A DNA stretch of 31,529 nt, taken from the NCBI GenBank assembly GCA_022844585.1, contig JALHLM010000007.1, positions 1-31,529 on the forward strand, written 5' to 3'. This DNA is from Pirellulales bacterium. Lineage in GTDB: Bacteria > Planctomycetota > Planctomycetia > Pirellulales > JALHLM01. A model generated the notes under the pieces. The model had not been told where the DNA came from. It did no database searches and saw nothing but the letters and a program-made list of their open reading frames with translations. Each line of letters opens with the position of its first letter. Position 1 is the stretch's first letter. The position numbers and the translations under genes are program-made. Below, in pieces: positions 25,481-31,529 of this stretch.

Positions 25481-26170
25481 TCAAATCAAATCGCGCGTGC
25501 TGGTCAGCCCAATCGGCTCGCGGCACATGAACGGCTCGCCGTAAGACTTGCCGATCGACCAACCCCAGTACGCGGCTTGATCGCGGAGCCGGTCGATAAA
25601 CGTCGGCGGCTCGCTTGGGCGTCCCTCGACAAATTGGCTCTGAAAGCATTCGATCGCGCGGCGCTTCGTGTCCCAGTGCTCGCTGATGTCCAAAACGAAG
25701 TCAGGCTTGAGTAAGACCTTCAGATGGACGCACGAATAGTAGATGATCCGCTCCGGATGAAATGGCTCGCCGGGCAAATCGGTCTTGGTGAGCTTTGACC
25801 AGAATCGCGCCGCCTCGATGAGCGCCGTCGCGGCGATGTGGTCAGGATGGGCGTCAACCCAATATGGCGCCAGCAGCCACCGTGGGCGCTGCTCACGAAT
25901 CACGCCCGCCAGTTTGGCCCGCGCCTCAAGCGTCGGCTCCAGGCTGCGGTTCGGTAGTCCGAGATTCCCGCGCCAATCAAGCCCCAGCACCTCGGTCGCC
26001 GCGGCCGTTTCCCGCGCGCGGATTTCCAGGCTGCCGTGCGGCGTTGGTTCGCCGGTGGTGAGATCAAGCACGCCGACGCGTTTTTGCTCGGCCTTCCAGC
26101 GCAACATCGCGCCGCCGCAGCCGAGTTCAGCGTCGTCCGGATGCGGGGCAATCACGAGGATATCGAGCAT
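25481..26170 (-). CDS. bshB1: PIG-L deacetylase, BshB1 type
   Basis: A 229-residue zinc-dependent LmbE/PIG-L deacetylase. The metal and catalytic motif AxHPDDAELGCGG is at residues 8-20 (His10, Asp12, Asp13), and the second His motif is in YWVDAHPDH (about 103-111). The spacing and blocks VLDLTTGEPTPHGS, IRARETAAATEVLGL, NLGLPN, FVLDISEHWDTKRRAIECFQSQF match the BshB1 subfamily, which removes acetate from GlcNAc-malate in bacillithiol synthesis. No bshA or bshC is nearby, so the true substrate could be another N-acetylglucosamine conjugate. It is divergent from the Gfo/Idh gene, sharing a 147-bp promoter region. No signal peptide, so cytoplasmic. Family firm, gene symbol tentative. Confidence 0.8.
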   Translation of the reverse strand: MLDILVIAPHPDDAELGCGGAMLRWKAEQKRVGVLDLTTGEPTPHGSLEIRARETAAATEVLGLDWRGNLGLPNRSLEPTLEARAKLAGVIREQRPRWLLAPYWVDAHPDHIAATALIEAARFWSKLTKTDLPGEPFHPERIIYYSCVHLKVLLKPDFVLDISEHWDTKRRAIECFQSQFVEGRPSEPPTFIDRLRDQAAYWGWSIGKSYGEPFMCREPIGLTSTRDLI

Positions 26171-26269
26171 GGGCAGGAACCTGGAGTCGAAATAGGGCCG
26201 CCAAGTATTAGAGGCGACAAATCGTCACGGCGTTACACGCATAGTGCTCAACGCCGCAGCGTGTCCCGC

Positions 26270-26275
26270 TATAAT
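26270..26275 (+). promoter_or_regulatory. Perfect -10 hexamer upstream of the Gfo/Idh gene
   Basis: TATAAT occurs 42 bp before the ATG at 26318 in the 147-bp gap between divergent genes. The matching -35 region is not consensus, so the -10 alone carries the call. Transcription would start near 26282 and leave a leader of about 35 nt. Confidence 0.45.
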
Positions 26276-26305
26276 CCCCGCTCGGCATCAGGTTCGTCAA
26301 CACGT

Positions 26306-26311
26306 GAGGAG
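26306..26311 (+). promoter_or_regulatory. Ribosome binding site deciding the Gfo/Idh start
   Basis: GAGGAG, then six bases, then ATG at 26318. It settles the start in a frame that is open back to 26036 inside the opposite-strand deacetylase gene. Confidence 0.75.
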
Positions 26312-26317
26312 ACCGGG

Positions 26318-27406
26318 ATGAGCTTCGGATTCGGAATCATCGGCGTCGGGATGATCGCCAAGTTTCACGCCAAGGCGATCGCCGACGTACGCGGGGCGAA
26401 ACTGGTCGGCTGCTACGGCCGGCGCACCGAGGCGGCCGAGGCGTTCGCCGCGGAGCAGGGCTGCCAGGCATTTGCCTCGCTCGACGCGATGCTCGCCCAT
26501 CCTCAGATCGACGTCGTCACTATCTGTACGCCCAGCGGGGCGCATCTGGAGCCCGCGGTGCAGGCCGCCAAGGCTGGCAAGCACGTGATCGTGGAAAAGC
26601 CGCTCGAAATCACGTTGCGGCGTTGCGACCGGATCATCGACGCCTGCGACCGCCACGGCGTGCGACTCGCGACCATCTTTCCTTCGCGTTTCCACGACAG
26701 CAGCCGCACGCTCAAAGCGGCCGTCGACGCCGAGCGTTTCGGCCGTCTCACCCTCGGCGACGCGTACGTGAAGTGGTATCGCACGCAGGCCTACTATGAC
26801 AGCGGCGCGTGGCGCGGCACCTGGGAACTCGACGGCGGCGGCGCGCTGATGAACCAGGCCATTCACAACATTGATCTGCTGCAATGGCTGATGGGCCCCG
26901 TGGCGGAAGTCCACTCCCAAACCGCGCTCCTAGCGCACGAACGCATCGCCGTCGAAGACACCGCGGTGGCCGCGCTGCGTTTCACCAACGGCGCGTTAGG
27001 CGTGATCGAGGCCACGACGTCGGTCTATCCCGGCTATCTGAAACGTCTGGAAATTCATGGCAACGCGGGCTCCGCGGCGATGGAAGAAGAAGACATCGTC
27101 CGCTGGGATTTCGCCAAGAAGCAGAAGCGCGATGAAGCAATTCACGCCGCGATGCAGCGCTCGAAAAGCACCGGCGGCGGCGCGGCCGATCCCAAGGCCA
27201 TCGGCCACCATGGCCACGCGCGCCAATTCCAGGATTTCGTCGACGCGCTCAAGAAAGACCGTCCGCTCGCGATCGACGGCCGCGAAGGACGCAAGGCGGT
27301 CGAGATTATCCTGGCGATCTACAAATCGGCGGAGTCGGGAAAGGCGGTCGCGTTGCCGCTGAAAGGAGATCCGGTGTTGCGGAGGAGGAGAGGGGGCGAG
27401 GAGTAA
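26318..27406 (+). CDS. Gfo/Idh/MocA family NAD(P)-dependent oxidoreductase
   Basis: 362 residues. The Rossmann motif GVGMIA is at residues 9-14, the conserved catalytic-lysine motif EKP at 93-95, and the GGGALMNQAIHNID block at 173-186 supplies the active-site His. The KWYRTQAYYDSGAWRGTWELDGGG run resembles the WlbA/WbpB-type sugar-nucleotide 3-dehydrogenases, so a UDP-sugar acid or amino sugar is a fair guess, but the family oxidises many sugars and related compounds. It is divergent from the BshB1-type deacetylase; both act on sugars in their families, so shared regulation is plausible but the link is inferred. It is cytoplasmic. The C-terminus ends with an Arg/Gly-rich tail (LRRRRGGEE). 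Downstream is the REP-like element. Confidence 0.9.
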   Translation: MSFGFGIIGVGMIAKFHAKAIADVRGAKLVGCYGRRTEAAEAFAAEQGCQAFASLDAMLAHPQIDVVTICTPSGAHLEPAVQAAKAGKHVIVEKPLEITLRRCDRIIDACDRHGVRLATIFPSRFHDSSRTLKAAVDAERFGRLTLGDAYVKWYRTQAYYDSGAWRGTWELDGGGALMNQAIHNIDLLQWLMGPVAEVHSQTALLAHERIAVEDTAVAALRFTNGALGVIEATTSVYPGYLKRLEIHGNAGSAAMEEEDIVRWDFAKKQKRDEAIHAAMQRSKSTGGGAADPKAIGHHGHARQFQDFVDALKKDRPLAIDGREGRKAVEIILAIYKSAESGKAVALPLKGDPVLRRRRGGEE

Positions 27407-27452
27407 AGGAGTAAGGAACTACTGTCAGAATCGTTTGGCCTGCTTGGAATCA

Positions 27453-27563
27453 ACCCCGAAGGGGTGGCAGATAATAGCCAGGCGTGCAAACGCCTGGAAT
27501 TGGTGGCCAAAACGATGACCGAGTCCCAACGGGACGACACTTGTCTTGTGACGTCCCGTTGGG
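27453..27563. repeat. Three-hairpin REP-like intergenic element
   Basis: Three hairpins stand in series in the gap between convergent genes. First, ACCCC-GAA-GGGGT at 27453-27465. Second, CCAGGCGT-GCAA-ACGCCTGG at 27478-27497, an 8-bp stem with a GNRA-type tetraloop. Third, CCCAACGGGACG at 27525-27536 pairing with CGTCCCGTTGGG at 27552-27563 across a 15-nt loop. The motif order resembles dispersed intergenic palindromic elements that I recall from planctomycete genomes. It may also stop transcription from both sides. Confidence 0.6.
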
Positions 27564-27600
27564 GCGAACAATCTCTGGCGTCGCTTCGATCGCGCCGCCG

Positions 27601-29313
27601 TTACGACTGCGGCGCCGCGGCCGCCGCTTCATCCGCAGGCTGTTGCAACCGAATCAACGTGCGCGTTTGCGGGGCGTCCTTGCCGAGGTACAACAGCGCC
27701 GGCGCTTCGTCGTTCGTCAGGTTGTAGAGCCCGGTTTCCAACAGGAAATTGTCGTTGCCTTCCAACTTGATCGCCACGCGTTGACTTTCCTTGTCGACGG
27801 AGCCGATGACGGGCGTGACCTGGTTGGTCGCCAAATCCTGGTAGTTGCCGCGAATGGCGCCTTCCTTGTTGACGGCCAATTGCAACAGCTTGTCCGCCTG
27901 CGTTTGCCCGTCGGAGACCAGGCCGAACACGCCTAGCGGCAGCCAGTTTTCGTCAGTGGGCGTGGCGCCGGCGTCAGCAATCTGTGAGGCTTCCTGGTAA
28001 TATTCCTCGTTCGTGGCGACCGGCTGATCATCGTAGTAGATGCTCTCACCGTCGCTGTACACCGACTCGCCGTAGTCGTAGTACACCGGCTCGCCGTAGC
28101 AATCGCAGTAGCCGCCGGCCACGGCCCAGGCCGCGGTCGCCCAAGCCGTTGTGGCGAGCGCCCATTTGCCCGGCCACCAAGCGCCGGGATAGCCGGCCGC
28201 CCAGCCAGGTCCAAAGGCGTTCCAATGCGTGAAGTTGCCGTTCACCGCGCCCCACGTCCGGCCGCCGACGAATTGACCGTTCACGAACGCGCCGCCACGC
28301 CCGCCAGCAATCGTATTGCCGGCAGGACCGCGAATCGCCGAGGCGCTGCCGACTTGTGCGAAACCGCCGTTGGAACGCGCGCCGCGAACATTCGCGGCTG
28401 TGTAGCCCGCGCGGTTCTGGGCTGCCGTCGCGCCGCCGATCGCACGATTGCCGGCCGTATCGGCATAGCCGCCGCGGACATTCGCGGCACTCCCGCCGCC
28501 TGCGCCGCGCACGCCTGTCGCGCTGCCGGCGGCAATCGCCGAGTTCGTGCCGTCGGTGGCGCCAATCGCGCCCTTGCCCTTCACAAACGTATTGCCGCCC
28601 GCGCCTTCGACTTTGACACCGACGCCGCCAGCGCCGATCGTCGCCCCGCCGGCGGTCTGCCCTGAGCCGCTGCCGCCGCCCACGGTGACCGTCGTGCCGC
28701 GATCCGTCGTGAACGACCTGGAATTGCTACCATCGCCGAGCGATTGCTGATTCCCAGACAGGTTCCCGGCGCGATTCGATTGCTGAGCGCCCGAGAAGGT
28801 CCCAGCCCGACTCGATTGCTGCGGGAGATTCAGGAAATCGTTGACCTGGCTTTGGCTGGGGCGATTGAAATTGCTGTTGTTCTGAAAGGCGTTGCGACCG
28901 CCCGCGTATTGCCCGCCGCCGGGCCGCGCCGCGCCGGCGCCACCGGGGCGCGCCAAGTTTCCTGTCCCGGGCCGGGACATGTTGCCGGATCCCGGACGCG
29001 AAAGGTTGCCACCGCCGGCCCGATTCGCTGTGGAGGGACGCGAGGCTGGTCGGCTAGCTTGCGGTCGGGACGCTGCGGAACGCGAAGCGCTCGGACGCGG
29101 CGCCGACGCGCGGCTCATTGACGGCGAACGCGACATTCCGCCGCCGCCTCCACGTGACATTCCACCTCCACCGCCTCCCCGCGACATCCCTCCGCCACCA
29201 CCGCCTCGGCCGCCACCACCTCCGCCTCCACGCCCGCCGCGCGCGGCGGCCAGGTCGGCGGTGAACAACAACATTGTGATCGCCAGCACGGCGGCAACGT
29301 TTCTAGAAAACAT
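27601..29313 (-). CDS. Glycine-rich exported surface protein ('mu-protocadherin'-like)
   Basis: 570 residues from the ATG at 29313, which has AAGAGGA eight bases upstream; the in-frame ATG at 29343 is less likely. Residues 1-24 are a signal peptide. Then follow a Gly/Arg/Met/Ser low-complexity stretch with RGG and GGGMSR repeats (about 25-62), a Ser/Arg/Pro-rich stretch, an Asn/Gln-rich part and a long Gly/Ala/Thr region with ANVRG, TAAQNRAGY and AIGG repeats. A Trp/Tyr-rich segment (GPGWAAGYPGAWWPGKW, GEPVYYDYGESVY, ESIYYDD) precedes a folded C-terminal domain of about 110 residues. Planctomycete proteins like this have been labelled 'mu-protocadherin putative cell-surface protein' by composition only. 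An envelope structural or adhesive role is inferred. It is 39 bp downstream of the SnoaL-domain gene and probably in its operon. Confidence 0.8.
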   Translation of the reverse strand: MFSRNVAAVLAITMLLFTADLAAARGGRGGGGGGGRGGGGGGMSRGGGGGGMSRGGGGGMSRSPSMSRASAPRPSASRSAASRPQASRPASRPSTANRAGGGNLSRPGSGNMSRPGTGNLARPGGAGAARPGGGQYAGGRNAFQNNSNFNRPSQSQVNDFLNLPQQSSRAGTFSGAQQSNRAGNLSGNQQSLGDGSNSRSFTTDRGTTVTVGGGSGSGQTAGGATIGAGGVGVKVEGAGGNTFVKGKGAIGATDGTNSAIAAGSATGVRGAGGGSAANVRGGYADTAGNRAIGGATAAQNRAGYTAANVRGARSNGGFAQVGSASAIRGPAGNTIAGGRGGAFVNGQFVGGRTWGAVNGNFTHWNAFGPGWAAGYPGAWWPGKWALATTAWATAAWAVAGGYCDCYGEPVYYDYGESVYSDGESIYYDDQPVATNEEYYQEASQIADAGATPTDENWLPLGVFGLVSDGQTQADKLLQLAVNKEGAIRGNYQDLATNQVTPVIGSVDKESQRVAIKLEGNDNFLLETGLYNLTNDEAPALLYLGKDAPQTRTLIRLQQPADEAAAAAPQS

Positions 29314-29321
29314 GGTGTGGG

Positions 29322-29328
29322 TCCTCTT
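29322..29328 (-). promoter_or_regulatory. Ribosome binding site deciding the glycine-rich gene start
   Basis: The minus strand reads AAGAGGA followed by eight bases and the ATG at 29313. It favours this start over the ATG ten codons upstream at 29343. Confidence 0.65.
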
Positions 29329-29352
29329 GGTCAATTGATTCAAGTGTGGCGA

Positions 29353-30318
29353 TTACTTGCTGGTCGCCGGATCGACGGCCGGCGCCGGAGGCGCAGCGGG
29401 CGTCGCGCCAGCGGGCGGTTCCAATGGCACGCGCACGATGGAGATATCGTGCAAGTTCGGCAACGTTTCCCCGTTCAACGTGCGTTGGAACGCGTGCCAG
29501 GTGAAGGAGTTCTCGTCGGTTAGTGTGTAGACGTTGGTGGCCGCGGCATGGCCGCCGTCGGGCAACGTCTGCTCGAAGGCAACGACCCAGCGATCGTTGT
29601 CCTTGGTCCAGACGCCTTCGCCAAAACCGCCGTCGGAGTCGAACATCCAGGAGCGAATCACTTCTTGCGCCGGATCCCAGCCAATGATCTGCGTCCCTTC
29701 CAGCGGCTCCGTTCCGGGCGCTTCGGCCTTGAAGGTGTAAACGAGAAACGCATTGTTGCCCGACCAGCGGATCGAAATCGAAACCGTCGAGTCCTCGCTC
29801 ACATCTTTCCATTCGCCGACGAGCCAGGCCAACTGTTCCAATTGCTCAGCCGCGGGCGATACACTGACTGGCTGCACTTCGGTCTCGCGCACCGTGGTGA
29901 GCTTCCACGCATCGCCTTGCTTGACATAGATCGCCAGATACGAAGTTTCTTCCGGCGCTTCGCCTGGGCGCGTCAGCGTGGCGGCGCCTTCTTCGGTGGC
30001 GACCGTGTCAGAAAGAATACGCACGTGCGGTTCCGCTACGGTAATGGACGCACGGTTGCCCTCGGCCAGTGACTCGGCGAAGACTGCCCGCAGCGCGTCG
30101 CGCCCTTGCACGCGCTCGCCGCTGGAGAGCAAGTACTCGGCGTCGTCGGCCCAGTGAGCGAGGACCGCCTCGACGTCGCCGCGGTTGTAGGCGTCGACAT
30201 AGGAATTGATCGCCGCGCGGACGGCGGCCTCCTCATCCGCAGCGGCAAGAACAAGCGTTGGCGCGGCCAGCCAGACGCATAGAATCGCGAACAACGGCAA
30301 CAAGAGTTTGGGGCGCAT
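29353..30318 (-). CDS. Exported SnoaL-like (SgcJ/EcaC-type) protein fused to a DUF1579-like domain
   Basis: 321 residues with a signal peptide (about 1-26). Residues 28-148 form a SnoaL/NTF2-like domain of the SgcJ/EcaC type: EEAAVRAAINSYVDAYNRGDVEAVLAHWADDAEY, then RDALRAVF and YVKQGDAWKL. A second domain begins at LEQLAWLVGEWKD (160-172) and runs to about 300, with the FVGEW-like opening and the GWDPAQEVIRSWMFDSDGGFGEG block of DUF1579-like barrels. The tail is Ala/Pro-rich. Catalysis by SnoaL folds varies, and many exported ones are binding proteins, so no reaction is assigned. The start has GGAG eight bases upstream. It is first in a two-gene operon with the glycine-rich surface protein, suggesting a joint envelope function. 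Confidence 0.85.
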   Translation of the reverse strand: MRPKLLLPLFAILCVWLAAPTLVLAAADEEAAVRAAINSYVDAYNRGDVEAVLAHWADDAEYLLSSGERVQGRDALRAVFAESLAEGNRASITVAEPHVRILSDTVATEEGAATLTRPGEAPEETSYLAIYVKQGDAWKLTTVRETEVQPVSVSPAAEQLEQLAWLVGEWKDVSEDSTVSISIRWSGNNAFLVYTFKAEAPGTEPLEGTQIIGWDPAQEVIRSWMFDSDGGFGEGVWTKDNDRWVVAFEQTLPDGGHAAATNVYTLTDENSFTWHAFQRTLNGETLPNLHDISIVRVPLEPPAGATPAAPPAPAVDPATSK

Positions 30319-30487
30319 AGGGGAATACTCCGGGAGTGTGAGCCTGCGCGGTCAGTTCATTTAAGCATAGCTTGCGGGCCGCCGAAACCGGCTGTCCGCC
30401 ATAGTTTCCGCGAAAGTCGCGGCATCGCCTGAGGAATTCGGGCCACCCAGAATGGGTGTCGTTGAGGTCGCAGGAGTTGTGATTCGG

Positions 30488-31529
30488 CTAGACCAACTCG
30501 TGGATCACTTGCGCCGCATCCGGCAACAGTCCCACGGGACGATTCGTCTTGTCGGTGATGAACGTGTGCGGATCAATCCCGAGCGTGTGGTAGAGCGTCG
30601 CGAGCACGTCGTGATAGTGCACGGGGCGCGACGCGGCCTCCGCACCAAGTTTGTCTGTCGACCCGATTACCTGGCCGGTGCGCAATCCGCCCCCCGCCAA
30701 GATCGCTCCGTTCACACGGGCCCAGTGGTCGCGGCCGGCGTCTTTGTTGATTTTCGGCGTGCGCCCGAACTCGCCCCAGACGATCACCGTCACGTCTCGA
30801 TCGAGCCCACGCAGGTGCAGGTCGTCGACAAGTGCCGAAATCCCCTGGTCAAATTGCGGCAGGTTTCCCTTCAAGTGGCCGAAGTTGTTGCCATGCGTAT
30901 CCCAAAATCCATAGGCCACGGTCACGCAGCGCACGCCAGTCTCAACCAAACGGCGGGCCATGAGGAGATGGTCATTGAACAGCGGCGCGCCGTCCCCCTG
31001 ATGCGTTGACGAGCAGCGTCCATAGCGATCGCGCACCGCGGGATCTTCTTTTTCCAGGTCGAGCGCATCGACCAGCTTGTTCGAGGTCAGCACGTCAAAC
31101 GCGCGTTGATACTGCGCGCCAAGGCGATCGACCTCCAATCCTTCCACTTGCCGGCGGAAGTGATCGATCGAGTCCCGCAGCGCACGGCGTCCTTGCAACT
31201 GTCTTTCGCTGATGCGCATCAGCTTCATGTTCTCCAGGCCTTCACCGTCCGCCTTCACGCCGCCAGCCGCCTGGCCGAGCATGCCAAAGCCAGGGCTGTT
31301 GTAAGGCCGGTGTTGCATCGTCGGGAACAGATCGACAAACGGCGGCACCACCGGGTCGACCGCTCCTTGTAGCTTCGCAACCACGCTGCCGAAGTTCGGC
31401 TTGCCTTCACGCTGCGCCTGGTCCATCGGGAACCCGGTTAGGTTCTGGAAGCTGCTATGTTCGTCGCGCAGACCGACGATGGAGAGGTCCCGAAGCTCGT
31501 CGACTTCGGCATCGCGCGCGTGCGCACGA
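30488..31529 (-). CDS. DUF1501 protein, N-terminus beyond window (module C?)
   Basis: 346 residues are visible. The frame continues past the right edge, since the residues before the internal Met at 31426 are in frame and conserved (LRDEHSSFQNLTGFP). Family blocks: NSPGFGMLGQ, LMARRLVETGVRCVTVAYGFWDTHGNNFGHLKG, VIVWGEFGRTP, DAGRDHWARVNGAILAGGG and HYHDVLATLYHTLGIDPHTF. It belongs to a different branch from the two complete DUF1501 proteins in the window, with a longer region between the N-terminal part and the Asp/His core. The Tat signal and any DUF1553 partner, if present, would lie off the right edge. 169 bp separates it from the SnoaL gene, with no strong terminator seen in the gap. Confidence 0.93.
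   Translation of the reverse strand, partial: RAHARDAEVDELRDLSIVGLRDEHSSFQNLTGFPMDQAQREGKPNFGSVVAKLQGAVDPVVPPFVDLFPTMQHRPYNSPGFGMLGQAAGGVKADGEGLENMKLMRISERQLQGRRALRDSIDHFRRQVEGLEVDRLGAQYQRAFDVLTSNKLVDALDLEKEDPAVRDRYGRCSSTHQGDGAPLFNDHLLMARRLVETGVRCVTVAYGFWDTHGNNFGHLKGNLPQFDQGISALVDDLHLRGLDRDVTVIVWGEFGRTPKINKDAGRDHWARVNGAILAGGGLRTGQVIGSTDKLGAEAASRPVHYHDVLATLYHTLGIDPHTFITDKTNRPVGLLPDAAQVIHELV

Overview
The window looks like a chromosomal segment of a planctomycete, most likely a member of the Pirellulales. The grounds are the marker families: paired genes for cytochrome-like DUF1549/DUF1553 proteins and DUF1501 proteins, an ECF sigma factor translationally coupled to a TPR-bearing Ser/Thr kinase, an ELWxxDGTxxGT repeat protein with a planctomycete-type LETRKLLA export signal, a PEP-CTERM protein, and a glycine-rich 'mu-protocadherin'-like surface protein. 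The DNA is GC-rich with dense genes and many antisense shadow frames. I see no rRNA, tRNA, CRISPR array, integrase or transposase gene, so this reads as core or ordinary accessory chromosome rather than a mobile island.

Layout, left to right. 1-12.4 kb, all on the minus strand: the ELW-repeat protein (its C-terminus lies off the left edge), a ScyD/ScyE-like PEP-CTERM protein, a receptor-type Ser/Thr kinase and its ECF sigma factor (ATGA overlap), an orphan PhnD-like binding protein, and two tandem paralogous methyltransferases with the regulatory and C-terminal domains of the protein-lysine methyltransferase type. 12.5-16.4 kb (minus): a DUF1553-DUF1501 pair. 16.7-18.8 kb (plus): an exported HEAT-repeat protein. 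18.9-20.7 kb (minus): a DUF1579 protein and a CPBP membrane protease. 20.9-25.4 kb (plus): a second, larger DUF1553-DUF1501 pair. 25.5-27.4 kb: a divergent BshB1-type deacetylase and Gfo/Idh oxidoreductase. 27.6-30.3 kb (minus): a SnoaL/DUF1579-like protein followed by the glycine-rich surface protein. 30.5 kb to the end (minus): a third DUF1501 gene, cut by the right edge.

Most products carry export signals (Sec, Tat-like, LETRKLLA or PEP-CTERM), so the region is largely about the cell envelope and periplasm. Each of the two complete DUF1553-DUF1501 modules has a 3-nt gap and a ribosome binding site overlapping the end of the first gene, so each is probably translated as a unit. The kinase/sigma pair is a plausible local signalling module.

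Structured DNA sits in the gaps: a perfect 13-bp inverted repeat between convergent genes at 18.9 kb, a textbook intrinsic terminator at 19.6 kb, a three-hairpin REP-like element at 27.5 kb, and a hairpin-rich non-coding stretch at 8.9-9.05 kb. I found no clear evidence for an entirely new system. The best leads are the tandem methyltransferases, the duplicated DUF1553-DUF1501 modules, and the intergenic repeat elements.
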